Assembly: GCA_006937955.1 (NCBI GenBank)
Contig: SSNP01000017.1
Location: 4,284,496 to 4,348,495, forward strand
DNA length: 64,000 nucleotides
Reading direction: 5' to 3'
Source of the DNA: Pachypanchax playfairii
Lineage: Eukaryota; Chordata; Actinopteri; Cyprinodontiformes; Aplocheilidae
Shown here one piece after another: positions 10,262-23,900 of the stretch (position 1 is the stretch's first letter; every line of letters begins with the position of its first letter). The notes beneath the pieces were generated by a model, which was not told the DNA's origin, searched no databases, and saw nothing but the letters and a program-made list of their open reading frames with translations. Position numbers and translations under genes: made by a program.

Positions 10262-13200
10262 GTCTGCTCATTGGTTCTGGTTGTGCACTCTATCCACTTG
10301 GATGGGACAGTGAGGAGGTACAACAGACCTGCAACAACAGCTCTGACCAGTTTAAACTGGGTAAGACGTTTCACAAGGAAACCACATCATACACGCAGCA
10401 CAAATACTTGAATACAGAGACCTAAATTACACATTAGTTTCATGCATTTGTCCAACGTTAGCTGCATGTTTGCTTCCAGATAATAAGAATCCGTGAAAAG
10501 TAGTAAGTTATATTGGATTCCGGACTTTTTTCTGAAAACAGACACACGTCTTTCAAGCTGTCACACATGGTTTCTTGGTGTTTAAAATGCATGATAAAGA
10601 GTCAACCAATCCTCCAGTAGCTGGTGAGCTGGTGGTTCTCGCTATGAATATGTGCTGAGAATAACTAGGAGCTGGGTTTGCGCTCTGTATGCAGCTGGTG
10701 TTATAAGGACTACCTCACAGACAGTAATATGCTACTTTATCAGGCACCAGGGAGATGGAAGAGCTTTTCATCTCACAGCTGCTGCTATATTTGATGCTAA
10801 TCAAATAGTGTTTAATGTTTCACCTCATTTAAATATTTTATGAAAAACTACAATATCAGCAAACTTCAAAAAATTAAGTGTTATTTCATAAAATAATGTT
10901 TGAAAATTCTACTTTTAACTTATCATTAGTGGGTTTTTTATTTCACCACATTATGTTCTTAATAAGTCATTTTTTATATTGTTTTCTGCAAAACCCTTGT
11001 TAAAATAGCCGATAGTGTTCCGTGCTAGAGTAAATGTTTGAGATTTAATTTTTGTCATGAATTAAAGGAAGTTTTTTCACAAAGAAATATTTTGAGTGGA
11101 CTGCAGCAAATAAAGAATATGGACAGTAAATAGCAACATCATCTGGTTTTATTTGACCTTTAAAGGAAAATCATCGTTTTCTTTGCATTTTTATGCTGTA
11201 GTTGTTGACAGAGTAAACATTTACTATCACTAACTCCTTCAGTCTCCATAGAAACACCTTTTTATCTCATAAAACTAAATAATTTTTGTGTGCAACATGC
11301 TGAGGTGTAAAAACACCCTGGAGATTGGTAATCTTAATATCTGCATGATTTTCCTTTTTATTCATTTTAGATGGACAACATGGTGTTGATAAATGTCCTG
11401 GTGAAATCAGTGGAGTACCATATTTGCACAAAGTCACTTTGCTAATGGACGACAGGCAGATCACATCATTAAACCACTGAAGAGCAACAGATTTTACAGC
11501 CAGTGTTGGCCTTCATGATTATGCTCTGAAAGTCCTTGTAGCATGTTTTTTTTTGTCTTTGTGCACAGATGTAAAACTTTCTTCCTCTTCAAATCCACTA
11601 GCATTTAGTATTTCTTGTATAGTTCAGAACATGTGAGTAGCTTTAAGATGTGGAATATGAGAAAAGTTGAAGAAAACCAATTGGGTAAATGAGCTACAGG
11701 TGATTTGATTGACTCTTTGTCTGTGACTGGCTGGTTCCAACAGTGTTGCATCTGAAACATACCATAATATAATATAAACCAGGAACGTCCACCTTCTTCC
11801 TGTTTACAGTTGCTGCCATGTTGCATTTTTTTTATCCAGAGTCTGTCCACTAGAAACAAGTGGCTGAACGTCCCGCCCACTCACCTGCACACAAACACAA
11901 TCAACTTCAAGCATTAAATAATAAATGAAAGTTAAATTAAAAAAACTACAAATGAACATTTGAACATTCAGCAGCAAGGTCAGAACTGCTGAGCAGTTTA
12001 ATCTTTTAACAAGGGCAAATGTCCCATTCCAGAGGTGTTTATATGAATCCCATGCCAACCTAAAATCTATCTATTACTTATTTACACTAAATAAGTAATC
12101 GTGCCTTTAACACAAAGAAAGTTTGAGTTTTGTTTAAAATACTTGTGACATATGCAGAACAATGTTTCTCCATTGACACGACAGAAACGAGAATGAGTCA
12201 AAAAATGAGAAAATAAATCAAAATATCTGTTTAACAAATTGGAGAAAACAAGTACCGGTAAACATCATTGAATGAAATCCATTTCTAATAAAAAACATAT
12301 TTTCATCATTTTCACAATAATTTTCACTTAATACATGTTACATATATGCCGGTGTGTCATCTTAAATGTAGCAGAAGCCCTTCAGATTTTTATCATATGT
12401 AGAAATTGCACAGTATCTTCACAAAAATTTTATAACATCAGAAATAATTAGGCTGAGTGTCCAGTTTCATTTGGAGATTTCTCCTTGTGTTATTGTTAGC
12501 AAGCGTGTTCGCATCAGCATGCCATTTACTGCACACTGCAAATTAAATTTTCTTGAGTTATTGCAGAGTCAACCAACTCTCGTTAGCACCATGGCAGGCT
12601 TGTGATTTTCTCCCTTTTGAGCAGCAGATTTCCCACAAATGATGTGTTTCCCACACGAGGATTTCTCCTTCATTAATTCATGTCTCATTTATTAATCATG
12701 AGAAGAATAGTCAGTACGTGATGACTGAGAATAGTGTTGTAGATCACGAATAATGCATGTGTTTAATATGGAGATCATTAAACATGAATTTGAGCTTACA
12801 TGTTTTCCAAAGGAATTCTTCCCACATTGATCATTTTAAATTGTAAACACAAACAAAGAGCCACATGTTACAAGCAGTGGGACTATTTTGTTTGTTTGTT
12901 TAAGTGTGACACAACAAATGCACAAAGTGTATAGAAATGACTTTTAGAGATTGGAAGAATTTTACGTTTGACCTTTAAATCTCTACAGTGAGAACACAGG
13001 TGACAAAATTTAATACAACACCTCTACTTACTCTTTCAATGCAGCTTGAATTAAAGCTCTCTGTTAAATTAGTTCTTTAAAAAGCTGGTGCTGACCATGT
13101 TTTGTTTTTTTACAAAATGCATCACAAAGTTTTAAAAGTTAATAAGTCTCTTAAATGCAGACGGTTTAGTGTAAATGCTGCTTTTCTTTTTTGCTTTCAG

Positions 13201-13797
13201 AAGAATTTCAAGTCTTTTGCATAAATTTGTCACATTTTGTCAACTCTTTGCAAATGAGGCTAAACTATGTTCTTTACATTTGTTTTAACATTTCTCTCAA
13301 GCAGAAGAGAAATGTGTGAGCAGCCTGACACAAAAATGTGGAGCAGCTGACCCCATTCTCTGTACTTACATGTTAACGCAAGATCAAAGGTGTAGCTCAG
13401 TCGTCTCAGGATGTATGACATACATTAACTGTGTATCAAACGCATCCATGTTGTGTTACATTATCATTCTAGACACAAAGGATTTTCCTCATGTAGATCA
13501 TTTCATCTCAGTGGAGTTATTGTACAAGTAATGTGAGATGTTACAGCAGTTTTTCTAAAAGCAATTCAAGAACAAGTTGTTCAAACTGAATAGCTGTTAT
13601 TAGGTTAAATATTTTTCAAATCCATTCAGGGGGTTTTGTTGATTTCCTGATGATTTACCTAAACTCTTTGCTCTGCAGGCTCCTGTCAGATCGGCTGGGC
13701 GTACTACTGCACAGGGGCAGGCGCGGCCACCGCCATGCTGCTGTGCACCTGGCTCTCTTGTTTTGCTGGAAAGAAGCAGAAGCATTACCCGTACTGA
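10262..13797 (+). CDS. lhfpl6: LHFPL tetraspan subfamily member 6, last two coding exons (partial)
   Basis: Coding exons lie at 10,262-10,360 and 13,679-13,797 (stop TGA at 13,795). The first reads LLIGSGCALYPLGWDSEE then VQQTCNNSSDQFKL, the second SCQIGWAYYCTGAGAATAM then LLCTWLSCFAGKKQKHYPY. These match the C-terminal third of LHFPL6 (LHFP), a four-pass membrane protein of about 200 residues. They cover the extracellular loop with the GLY-rich/Cys segment, the last membrane helix (AATAMLLCTWLSCF) and the conserved KKQKHYPY tail. Splice sites are canonical (CCCCAG|GT, CTGG|GTAAGA, CTGCAG|GC) and phases agree (G|GT and G|GC both complete a glycine codon). The large 5' coding exon (roughly 120 residues) is not in the window on either strand, so it must lie upstream or be missing from the assembly. 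Molecular function is not established here; the identity is firm. Confidence 0.92.
10361..13678. other. lhfpl6: lhfpl6 last intron (about 3.3 kb)
   Basis: Bounded by donor GTAAGA and acceptor CTCTGCAG, with phase-1 junctions on both sides. I see no repeat family or nested gene inside it; the short frames are of random composition. Confidence 0.8.
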
Positions 13798-14450
13798 TTA
13801 GAGTATCGGTGAGACGGGAACGGACAGAGACCTCAGGCGGTACTACAAAAAGGAGAGGACTCTGTGGACCAGTACAGCACATCAAGCACCAAAGATGTCA
13901 AGTCATCATGGTGCTCTGCACATCTCGGGACACTTCTCATCTGACAACTGCAGGGACTGTTTCATAATGCAGCACACATATGGCTCTAAAAACACGTACT
14001 TCTCTTAAAAGTTGTTCTTAAATGAAAGATGTATGGACCAATTCTGTTTGTAAAATTGTTACACTACTTTTTTCTTTTAGAAAAAAAAGAGTATTTTTTT
14101 TGGTGTTTTCTTCTTCTATAGTCATTGATGTTTATGTGATAGTGTGCCCTGTAATATCCCTCATTGTCACCTGAAGTGTTTCATTCACCACTTTGTCTCT
14201 CATTCTTGCCTTAAAAATAAACCTAAATGCAATAATCCCTGTAAAGTAAAGCAGTCCAGCACTGGCTGCCTCCTTAACTCGGACTTTATCAGATTCCAGA
14301 AATATAAGCAGAGTTTATTTAACACATTCATAAGGTATAAAAAGTGTTCGGTAATGTATTTTATCATGTTATCACGTGTTTTGTATTCACTCTCGAGTTA
14401 TTCTTTGTCATGCTTTTTGTTTTGTAAATAAATGTTTAATGAAAACCTGT
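13798..14450 (+). other. lhfpl6: lhfpl6 3' untranslated region
   Basis: The sequence after the stop runs to two possible polyadenylation signals, AATAAA at 14,216-14,221 and at 14,427-14,432. The second is followed within 30 bases by a TG/T-rich stretch, as expected for a cleavage region. The end point is therefore approximate. Confidence 0.6.
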
Positions 14451-17400
14451 TGGTGAGTTTTTTTCAACTTTTCCCACGACTTCTTTATCTCAGGAGTCTT
14501 CACTACAAACACGAGTGGGTTTTTCCCCCAATCGATAGTGGCGATAAGGACAGGCAGCTCTGTGAGCTTCACTTTTTCCTGTTATTGATGAGGTGGATCA
14601 CATGACCTCTAGTTAAATTATTTGCCTTTTTGACCAGGTTTTTTAACTTTAAAGCATCAGATTCTTCCAGACAAAGCCTGTGATGTATCATACCCTGGGA
14701 AATTGAGCAGCTCTGCAAGCAGCAGGCTACCAGCTTAATGTCAAGGGGTATCTCAGAGTTCCTCAACCTGCTCACATGGTGTGAATAACAATGATAACCT
14801 CTCCGTGGCTGTTACCTCGGCTGTATGTGTCATTAAAGACGTGAGCTGCACCCAGCTTTACACACTATTTTTAGCCGTTTCTTCTGCTGCGATTTTTTTT
14901 CTTTTGATTAACCAACACTGAATCCATGCTTGTGTACAAAGTCAGCTCATTTACAATGCAGCTGTTCGTGATCTATTTGGCCCTCATTAGCAGTTCCATT
15001 TTCTCACAATGCTCAGCATCCAGCCGATAATGGAAACACACCCCTCCTCTCACTTGAGAAATATTCTCTCTGAACATGCTCTGATGTTTAATGTGTTAGC
15101 ATTGCTCCTTCGCGTTCTGCTTTGTCTGTCTGATCTGCTGTTGCTGATTGATATCAGCAGTGATTGTTACGGAGAATCAACCAGCTGCCTCATCAGCAGA
15201 CATATTGGGGTCAAGTTGGAGCGTTCCCTCCTTTATGCCAGCACCCGTACCTCATACTGACAGGGTGCACCATTCCATCTGAAAACTTGGCAGCTGATTG
15301 TTTTAAAACATGCAAAATGAGTGCTAAATAGAAAACTACAGCTGCTCTCGCAAAGCAACACCACAACTGCTGGAACTGACATGAATTTAGACTGACATGT
15401 TTGCATACCCACTTTATTCATTATGTTTTCAGGACCACACACTGACTGAGCAAACACACTTGTGCTGAGGTAAAAAAATTTCTTACAGATATCAAGAAAA
15501 ATCTTTTTTTTTTCTTGTGATTTATGCATACAGACATTTAAAAAACACATTTCAAAGCCGCAGAAATTAAACATTAGTTTAAGACTCATCATTTTTAATC
15601 CTGATAAAACCAAGAAGTTTGCTGAAGCAGCTTAAAGAAAACCATAAAGATAACAAGCATGCTCAGGGTTCTAATAAAAGTTTAAATTAAAGATGAATTA
15701 AAAGAAAGCTGACTCAAGTCATTCACACTGAAAAATATCAGAGTATTAATTTTCATGTCTATTGACAAAGAAATCTGAATAGAATCTAAACCACTTCATA
15801 TTACAGCAAAACACAGACAGCTGATTTCTGCTGCACCTTGTTAGATCAAGAGTAGATGAAATAAAAAGATTTACAGTATCTGCAACTTTTAAAATCCTGT
15901 TATATCAAGCTTATTTATCCATTAGATCAAGTTGCAGATGATTTCTATTTTTGCTTTTTCAGGCTTTCTGAAATTATCACAAAGTTTCTCTCAGAATCTT
16001 TAAAGGACAAGCTGTCCACCATGCTAACATGTTACCTTTCAGCTAAAACATCTAGAAAAATTTAAAGCCCGTGTAAAGTAACAACAAATGTGTGTTCTGA
16101 GTTTGTCACTGCACAGGAATATTAGTTATTAGTCATCCAGCCAAATTTGAATGATTAAAAACACTGTGAAGCATATGAAATCTGGTTACAAAATAATGAA
16201 AAAAGGATCAGTTTTCTCTGCTCTGAGACTCTGGGGGCGTGTCCGCTGCAGGCGCTGAAACCTGTCTGTCTCATCCTCTAGCAGCACCTCCTTCTCTTCC
16301 CCACATCACTGCATTTCCTCCGTTTCTGAGTTCCGGCTGGTTCGTTAAGTTTGAGGTTCTACCCACATGTAAAACTGCGCATCGCTGCTTTTTGAGGAGT
16401 TGAAATATTTCCACACAACCGCAATGCTTCAGACTTGTTGATCAGTGAAGGAGCGGAATGTGCTGCTACACCATTCTGAGCTTTGTTTAGCATATGAAGG
16501 CAGCAGGTGGCAGAAGTAGCTCCTACCTATCATGCTGGTTTAGTTACTGTCTACTGTGTGGCTCCTCTGCACAAAATCGACCCAAAGCTTTTTCAGACGG
16601 TCCCTCGGATGAAGGAGCGGGAAAACCACTGAAGCTACCGCACTGTATGGTTTTAAATAACGAGAGCAGCAGGGGACGAGGTTATCCTGACCCGCCCATA
16701 AAATCCTGAAACAGAAAACTCTTGAAACGCAATTTGAAGGCTAGCTCCACAATTCAGTTTTTAATTGTTGGGAGGTTTTTCACATGTTTCGAACAGTACA
16801 TTTATTATGTTTATAATGTGGTTAGAAGAAAATAGCAGAATTCCCTTTACACGGTCTTTAAAATACTAAACTTTTCAAGTTTTAAAAAGTAGACAATTAT
16901 AATTTACATTTTATTTAACACTTGAAGAAAACTATCTAACAGCTGTGTCTTTCATAACAGAAACCAATCTAGAGAAGATCTGACACTGTACCCGAGAGAC
17001 GCATCATCCTATAGTTGATTTATTGATTGTATGCCAACTTTGGTCTCACACTTTTTCTAGATTGAACCCATCGTTGTAAAATTCCATGTTATTCTTGTCA
17101 GACTTATCTTTGGCTTTTCTTGGGAAAATATATTTTTGTAACAAGCTGCGAACAACAAAGCATCTGAAAACTGGCTTGAAAAACAGTAAAAGACACATTT
17201 ATTGGAAGTTAGAGACAGAAACTATAACCATGTACAACTGAGATTTTGGTTTAATTAAAGCAAAACGTTTAAAATGATGAGTGACTTTTTTTCGTTTGCT
17301 TGTTTTTTCTCACTGTTCTTAAATTACATGGCATTGAGCTGTAAATCACCTTTAGAGACGTTATCTCTAGCAGCCAGATAAACACATCCACATCAGTTAA

Positions 17401-20400
17401 TTCTTTCTAATTAATATCGTTCCCCTGATAAAACCCTAGCAAGGTAATTACTGCCCTCAAGTCCAAGTCTGCTTAAAAATAAGATTTTGTGCCAAACATC
17501 CCACATATGTCTGCAGGAAATAGACCCCCTGAGAACAGGAATGGTGAGAGAATAATGTAGCTCTCGATGTCCTTTCATTTCTAAAGGAATTTAGATAAAT
17601 TGGGCTCTAACTGTATGATGTTGTATGTAAAATGTTTAAAAAAAATGTGTTTTAGCCAAATTTAGTTTATTTGAAAGCATCTGTTTGCAAAATAAGCTAT
17701 CAGAGGTCTCTATAAAGAAACATAATTGAGTCAAATCATTTGAAAATCTGTCCAACATCATCAATTAGAATTTGGTTACAAACCAGCTGATTTTCTGGTG
17801 AAGTCAGAATCACCTTATTTCACATTGGTATTTCAACAGGAATGTGTTGTTTGAGCCGTCAGTGTGAATGAGCTGCATTGAATTTTAAAGTTCCACATCT
17901 CCATCTTGAACATGCATAATGCAGAGTAACAACAAAGATGAAGAACTTCCCTTCAATACGAAGAGACCTCCAGCTTTAAGATTTAAGGACGGCAGCCATC
18001 TGCCTCTGAGAGAAGAAAGAAAAGAGCTGACTGCTGTTGTGAGCTGGTGAGATATAAATAAATAAAACAGATTTGAACTGAACACCCTTTGGTGAGTTTT
18101 ATTCATGTAAAGTGACTGAATGTGGCACATGTGTACAATAAACTCCATCACACTGACTAAAAATCTAAAAAAAAAAAAAAAGGACAAAATCTTTGAACTT
18201 CCTGCTATTCATCAATTAAAAACAGACATCTGCTTCGCTCAGTTTATGTCACTTCCACACAGCTCTCTACTTAAACGAGCAGCCAATTAGTTATAGTTTG
18301 TCCTTATAGTGATGTAACAAGTATCATGTTGAAATGGGCAGGAAAGCTGAAGGAATCCAACATGCAGCAGACGAACCGAATCAGCAGAGAGGATCAGAGG
18401 CTGTTTCTCAAAACTCACACACAGACGTGGACGGATTACAGCTCAAGGTTCACTGGTTTCCCCCCCTCCTCAGGGAGAAACAAGCTGTGGTTAGCAGGGT
18501 CTCTAAATTAGCCGTTTGTTTGAAGTTAGAACAAAGATAAAGGCCATGCTGGCAAAGAATATTTGAGAGAGGAAAGATGCTCGGCTTTCATAGTGCCAGT
18601 GTTTACCTTTTAAAGACCGTGAAGCCTACACACACAGGTGTTTCCAATTCTGACTGATTACACCTCTGCACAGGTTCAGAGTGACTGGAGCAATGCTGCT
18701 CATTACACCAGGCCGCTGGAGTCCAGACCAGGTCGGCAGACATTTTGACTTATAGCAGCAAAAGCTCAGGGGACCAGAAAACATTAGCCATGGCTGAGTT
18801 CCATTCAAGTGGCCCAGTAAGCCATGACGGTGTAAAAATGAGCCAATACAAATAAAACCAGGACCACATAAATAAAATACGTGTGTTTCTTGTTCTTAGT
18901 TGCCAAACATCTTCAGGGGAGAAAATATAGTCTCACAGAAGAATAAGAAAAATAAATAAAGAGAAATAAATTAACTGATTGAGTTTATGGGAGGAGCTTG
19001 AGATTAGTGTTTTTATCTGTCAGATAGGGATGGTGGATTTAGAAATGAGCCTTGATGTATATAAAGATGGATGACGGCACTGCCATGTTGTGTTATTGGA
19101 ACCAGAGTCAAAAGATGTGAAAGTCCCGTCTGCTCATCGTGTTTTTAAACCTCAAATAACTTACAGCAGATAAACATGTTTAAAACAGAATATTTAAACA
19201 CCAGCAGTTCAAGAACTAAGAGATTAAATACAAGGGAAAATCTATATAATTTTTATTCTCATTTTTCTATTCAGTTAACTTTCTTATTTGTTTATATAGA
19301 GGAGGCGGGACTTCAAACATACAGCGCAGCCTGCCTCCTTGGTTCCTCTTTTAGTTTCCTTGTTACCTTCCTGTGTCTAGTTCTGTGGTATATTTCATAA
19401 TAAGAGCAAGTATTACATAGTGTTTATTTACAGATGATTGTATGACCTCTAATTTGTATGTTAGAGAATAAACAATGTGCAGCTGAGCACACCTCTGGAG
19501 GCAGGAACACGCTCTGAGCTGCAGAATCAGTACCACTGAAACCGTTTTACGCTGTTAAAAGTGATGAAGTGAAGTGGTGCTGAGGACACACTGCCCATTT
19601 TATCCTGTTGGGACTTTACAGTACAAAGTAACTTCTTCCTTCTACTGGACAAAGCTGTCCTACAGAAACAGTTTCTAGAATATTTTATATGTTACATGAG
19701 TTTAATGGTTTTTTTGTCCTGGACATTAGACAAGATGAAGTGTAAGAGGGGGAGTTCAGTGGTCTCCATCAGCTCGCTGACCACATTCTGTTTGTGAGGT
19801 GGTGAAATGTTTTACTTAACTGCAGGGATTTCTCATGTTTGTGGAAGAATCAGGAGGATTTTTTAGGGTCAACATAAAATATATGCTAATTACAGCACAG
19901 AATCTCAGAGAGTTTGATGCTCCAACAATCTAAAAGGAAAATTCTCCTGGAACATCTTGGTTTTATTATTATTCATGAGTTCACCACCAGGAGAACACGG
20001 AGAACAATGACATGAATGCCAGAGCTGCAGGGAGGAAGCTACTGCTCCCTGATGAATTGTGGTTTGGGCATGTTTCTCCACATCTGAGCCAGGATGGCTT
20101 TCCATCATTGGTGGAGAACTGAACTCAGAATTGTTCTAGAGAATTACAAAGAGCCCGGACATCTGTTCACAAGCATCCCTAAGCTCTCAAGTCATTTTAT
20201 CAAGGAATAATTAAAGATGGGCAAAGTTTTTCACTAGTCAAGTCAGAGTCCAGATACATAAACCAAAGTAAAATATTGGGGGGGTTAAGTGCAGAAGTTC
20301 ATGAAGGGAAATTCATCAGTATCTAAGAAGAGAAGCTGTTCTGTTTTCCAAAAATGTTCATATTCCTCCAAGAACGAGTGAAAACACTAGATTCTAGAAA

Positions 20401-20761
20401 TAAATATTAGCACATTACTTCAGCTAGAGACTTGATTTTAGATATTTGTATAATAAATATATAAAATAAAAAGTATTTCTTCTGTTAACGAGATGTTTCC
20501 ATAGCTGCTTTGCATTTTACCCCCTTTCTCTGACATTTATTTTATTTTAAGCTACATGTCTAAGCCACTTCAATACTTAACTCAACAAGCAACTCTCAGA
20601 TGACATCTTTGCATTTTCTTCTTCTTCTTTTTCAACTAGTTTTTTTATTATGCTCTCCAAATTGCTTACAGAAAAAAGAACGTCATAAAGAATAGAAGGA
20701 AGAGAGCAGGTTTTTCCTTTGGTATCCCCTTGATAGATTAACATTCAGCCTGGCATCGTTG
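14451..20761. other. Gene-poor interval between lhfpl6 and nek3, first part
   Basis: No exon of a known gene is visible. A stretch around 16,230-16,480 is somewhat richer in CpG and GC than its surroundings and may be regulatory, but no gene is attached to it. The block 19,905-20,240 has a coding-like look on both strands (short frames, degenerate) and may be an old transposon remnant, which I could not name. A-rich run at about 18,167-18,181. Confidence 0.45.
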
Positions 20762-20955
20762 TTAGAGCTCAAACTCAGACAGCAGCTGTGTTTGTAGATG
20801 AGAGTAAAATTTGGTTACAGCACTTTTCGAGTTCTGAAAGGCTAAAAAGTCCTGTCCCATTAATTTGCAGATATCAGAAACTGTATCTCCAGGCACACTG
20901 TGCTTCATAAAGTCTGTTAAACTGGCATTTTTTAATAAACTCTGAAGGATGTTTT
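20762..20955 (-). other. Unassigned possible terminal exon (coding-like frame)
   Basis: On the minus strand a frame of 67 residues beginning at 20,965 (MDQQNILQSLLKNASLTDF...) ends in ...QLLSEFEL and a TAA stop. Its amino-acid composition is protein-like (balanced, with amphipathic leucine spacing), unlike most short frames nearby. Just inside it is a possible splice acceptor: a ten-T tract followed by AAATGGATCAG, ending at 20,956. This could be the last exon of an unrecognised minus-strand gene or a pseudogene fragment. I do not recognise the sequence and see no convincing upstream exon. Confidence 0.25.
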
Positions 20956-20965
20956 GCTGATCCAT

Positions 20966-23900
20966 TTAAAAAAAAAATCCACTTCACAGCCTTGTTTCTG
21001 CTCAGAGAACATAACCCTATAGAATCTGAACACAAGAGACAATTAAGAGGGATAATATTCAGGGGCCCTATCAGACCAGCTGCATGTGAAATGTATTCAG
21101 AGGAGATGCAAGACCAACACTTTCTGAGATTCTATCTGAAAAGTGTCACAAAACTGCAACTCTATTTGTTGTAATCAGCTCTGCTATCGATGATCTGTGA
21201 AACAGAGACTTCCCATGAAAACACAGTGCTTCTTCTTCTTTTCAATAAATGCTTGTAAGCCACGGATCATGCTCTTTTTATTGCCTTTTAACATGATAAC
21301 ATATTTCAACCAATCCCAAACTGTGATTCCAGCTGTGCTCTTCCATCAAGGTGGTCTTTGATAAAATGAATTCCAGCATCTTATCAGTCACAAGCAGCTC
21401 TGCAGCCACTGGTGTATATCATGTTCCCAGCAAACACTGCTTGTTTCCAATCAGCTGTGACTAAAATTTGGAGCCGGTACAAACAAAAAATGGAATGACT
21501 GCAAAAGTGAAACCTACAGACCAAGGAAAACATCAATGCATTGATATTTTGGGGGAAAAGGTGCAGCAAAAAAGTCAAAAGGGCTAAAACTGGAGTCAGT
21601 GAGTCAGAAAATAACTGAAGGGTTACATGTTTTGTTTTCATTCCCGAAACAATCTGAGTCCTTTTCTACTGAGAAAGGACACAGTGAGTCATAGACTGAA
21701 GTTGTTTGTCTGGATAATGTTATTGATAACCGCCATGTTTGGTTTTTACCCACTTCCAACAGATCTGACGTGTAGTTCAAGGCTCTGCTCCTGAAACACA
21801 TGCTGCATTTTTCTCACATTTCAGAAACACATCGAGCCGTAAGCTTATATCAAACCATCAATAATAATAATGATATTTAATTTATCCAAATTCATCAATC
21901 TTTTCCTTTTTGGTGGAAAAGAATCTGGTTGTGGACCATTAAAGGACCAACACAGTGATAAACAAAACAAACTGTCTGACATTCAGATTCACAGGCTCCA
22001 TTTAGATTCTCTAATGAATCTTACAGGTTTTGGTTTGTGGGAGAAATCCAGCGTGTGCATGGGGGAAACACGCCTACACCACTCACAAAGGCTTCAGGTG
22101 AGACTCAAACCCAGAACCTTCTTGCTCAAGTAGGTCTTTCACAGGTGGCGACACCACCGTGCAGCCCTGAGGAATTATCTACTTCCCGAGGAAGTCACAG
22201 TTATTCACTATTTAAATGTTATTTATACAACAACAACTATTATTTCTACCAATAACTATAATAATGAGGATGATGATTATAATAGTAACAATGATGTTGT
22301 TGCAAACATTATTACAAGAGAAGAATGATAATGATTTAAAAATTATTTAAAAATCATAATAATAATTACCCTTTTTGTTGTAATTGTAAACATTATGACA
22401 GTATTAAAACACACAGCTCTGATTATGCAACACTGTGGAGTTTTCTCAAATTGATTTTATCCATTTTATTCCAGTTTATGCATGTATTCAGTTCAAACTG
22501 CTTATAGATTTTAAAAGTGGGCAGAGATTTGGAGCTGGGCTGCATTTTTCATGCTTCCTCCAGAAAGCGCCTTGTTTCCATGAACATAAAACATCCCTGC
22601 ACCTCATAACTTGCTGTTTTTATTGTGTAATTTCTTGCAGGACCTCAGTTTGAAGTTATTTATCTTTTCCAATAAAAAGTGTCACCTGAGCCATTATGGT
22701 ACATTCCAACATTATCTAACAGGGCCACACACACGTATACATATATTTATATTTCAGCTCTACTCAATGCAGGTTTCTATGATACCTCATGTGTGAATCG
22801 ATATTCATAGACAATAAATTATCTAGATATTGTGATTTTTTTCACAATAAATATATTTTTCTTATGATATAAAAAACGTAGATTTTTTTTTGCATGTATT
22901 TTATTCTGTGTATATCACAATGTCTTAATAAGTGACTGAACTCAATGCATATAAACACATGAGCCCGACCAGCTTCAGAAACTTCCACTCCACAGAAATT
23001 TCACGTTGTTTAATTTTGCCCCGTGGCTGCTTGTAGAGCAAACAAGAACAATTATTTTGCATTTAGATGCTCTTTCAGTATCCAAACCCAACAGCAGTGC
23101 TGATTCTCATATAATGTTTTCATTCTCATGCACCTCTTTAACCCTACAAACATTAAAAGAGAAATAAAATATTTTCTTTTAAAAAATACAATTTAAATGC
23201 TTCATATTTGGATTCTTTAAACATTCTTTTCATGTTTTTCAGGACTTCCTCTCAGACCTAAAATTTCCCTGAACAGCAGTTGCAGCATGATCCATCAGTT
23301 GTGAACAAATCGCTCCCTCACGCCGTTTTATTCTCTTTATTTTTCAGCTGTGGCTGATTATTTGTTCATAGATGGAGCCGCAGAACTAAAGAGCAAAAAT
23401 GGATGAATAAATGTTCGAAACTGGACCCATATTATCTAACACAGTCTGCTGTCATCCTGTTGACTTCTCAAGTTTAAGCTCCTGTACTTAGAAATGTGAT
23501 TATATTTAAAAATATATGTGAGCTCATTTTCATGAGGTAGAGGGCTGAACTTTGATTCTTTTTCTTATAAATATGAGTCTTTAGTTCAATTTAGATATTT
23601 TGTGGTTGATATTTTGTTTCACATATTTTCTCTAACTATGAGAATATGGGAGTTTTAGAGTTTTTCAAGATGAATTGAAGGAAGAAAATGAAATAAAATA
23701 CTTGGGATAGGAATTTCTCCACCTGAGGTGAAGTGTTTGATTACAACAGCTGTGTATTTCTGAAAATATGTTTCTTGTGACAGAGGAGAAACTTGATGTC
23801 CTTTTGGTCAGACGTGTCTTTAATTCACCATTTTATTATGTAACTATTCATCATCTGCTCTGTACATCTCAGATGAGTTCTGCAAACTGAGCTGCTCAGA

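Noticed and set aside
13650..13967. 105-residue + strand frame over the last lhfpl6 exon
   Set aside because: Wrong frame: the splice phase and family similarity use another frame, which ends ...KKQKHYPY.
15233..15613. 126-residue minus-strand frame
   Set aside because: Random composition with poly-K from an A/T tract; nothing recognisable.
19905..20240. Named transposon remnant
   Set aside because: The block looks degenerate-coding and faintly familiar as a fish repeat, but I could not match ends or a transposase motif, so no element is claimed.
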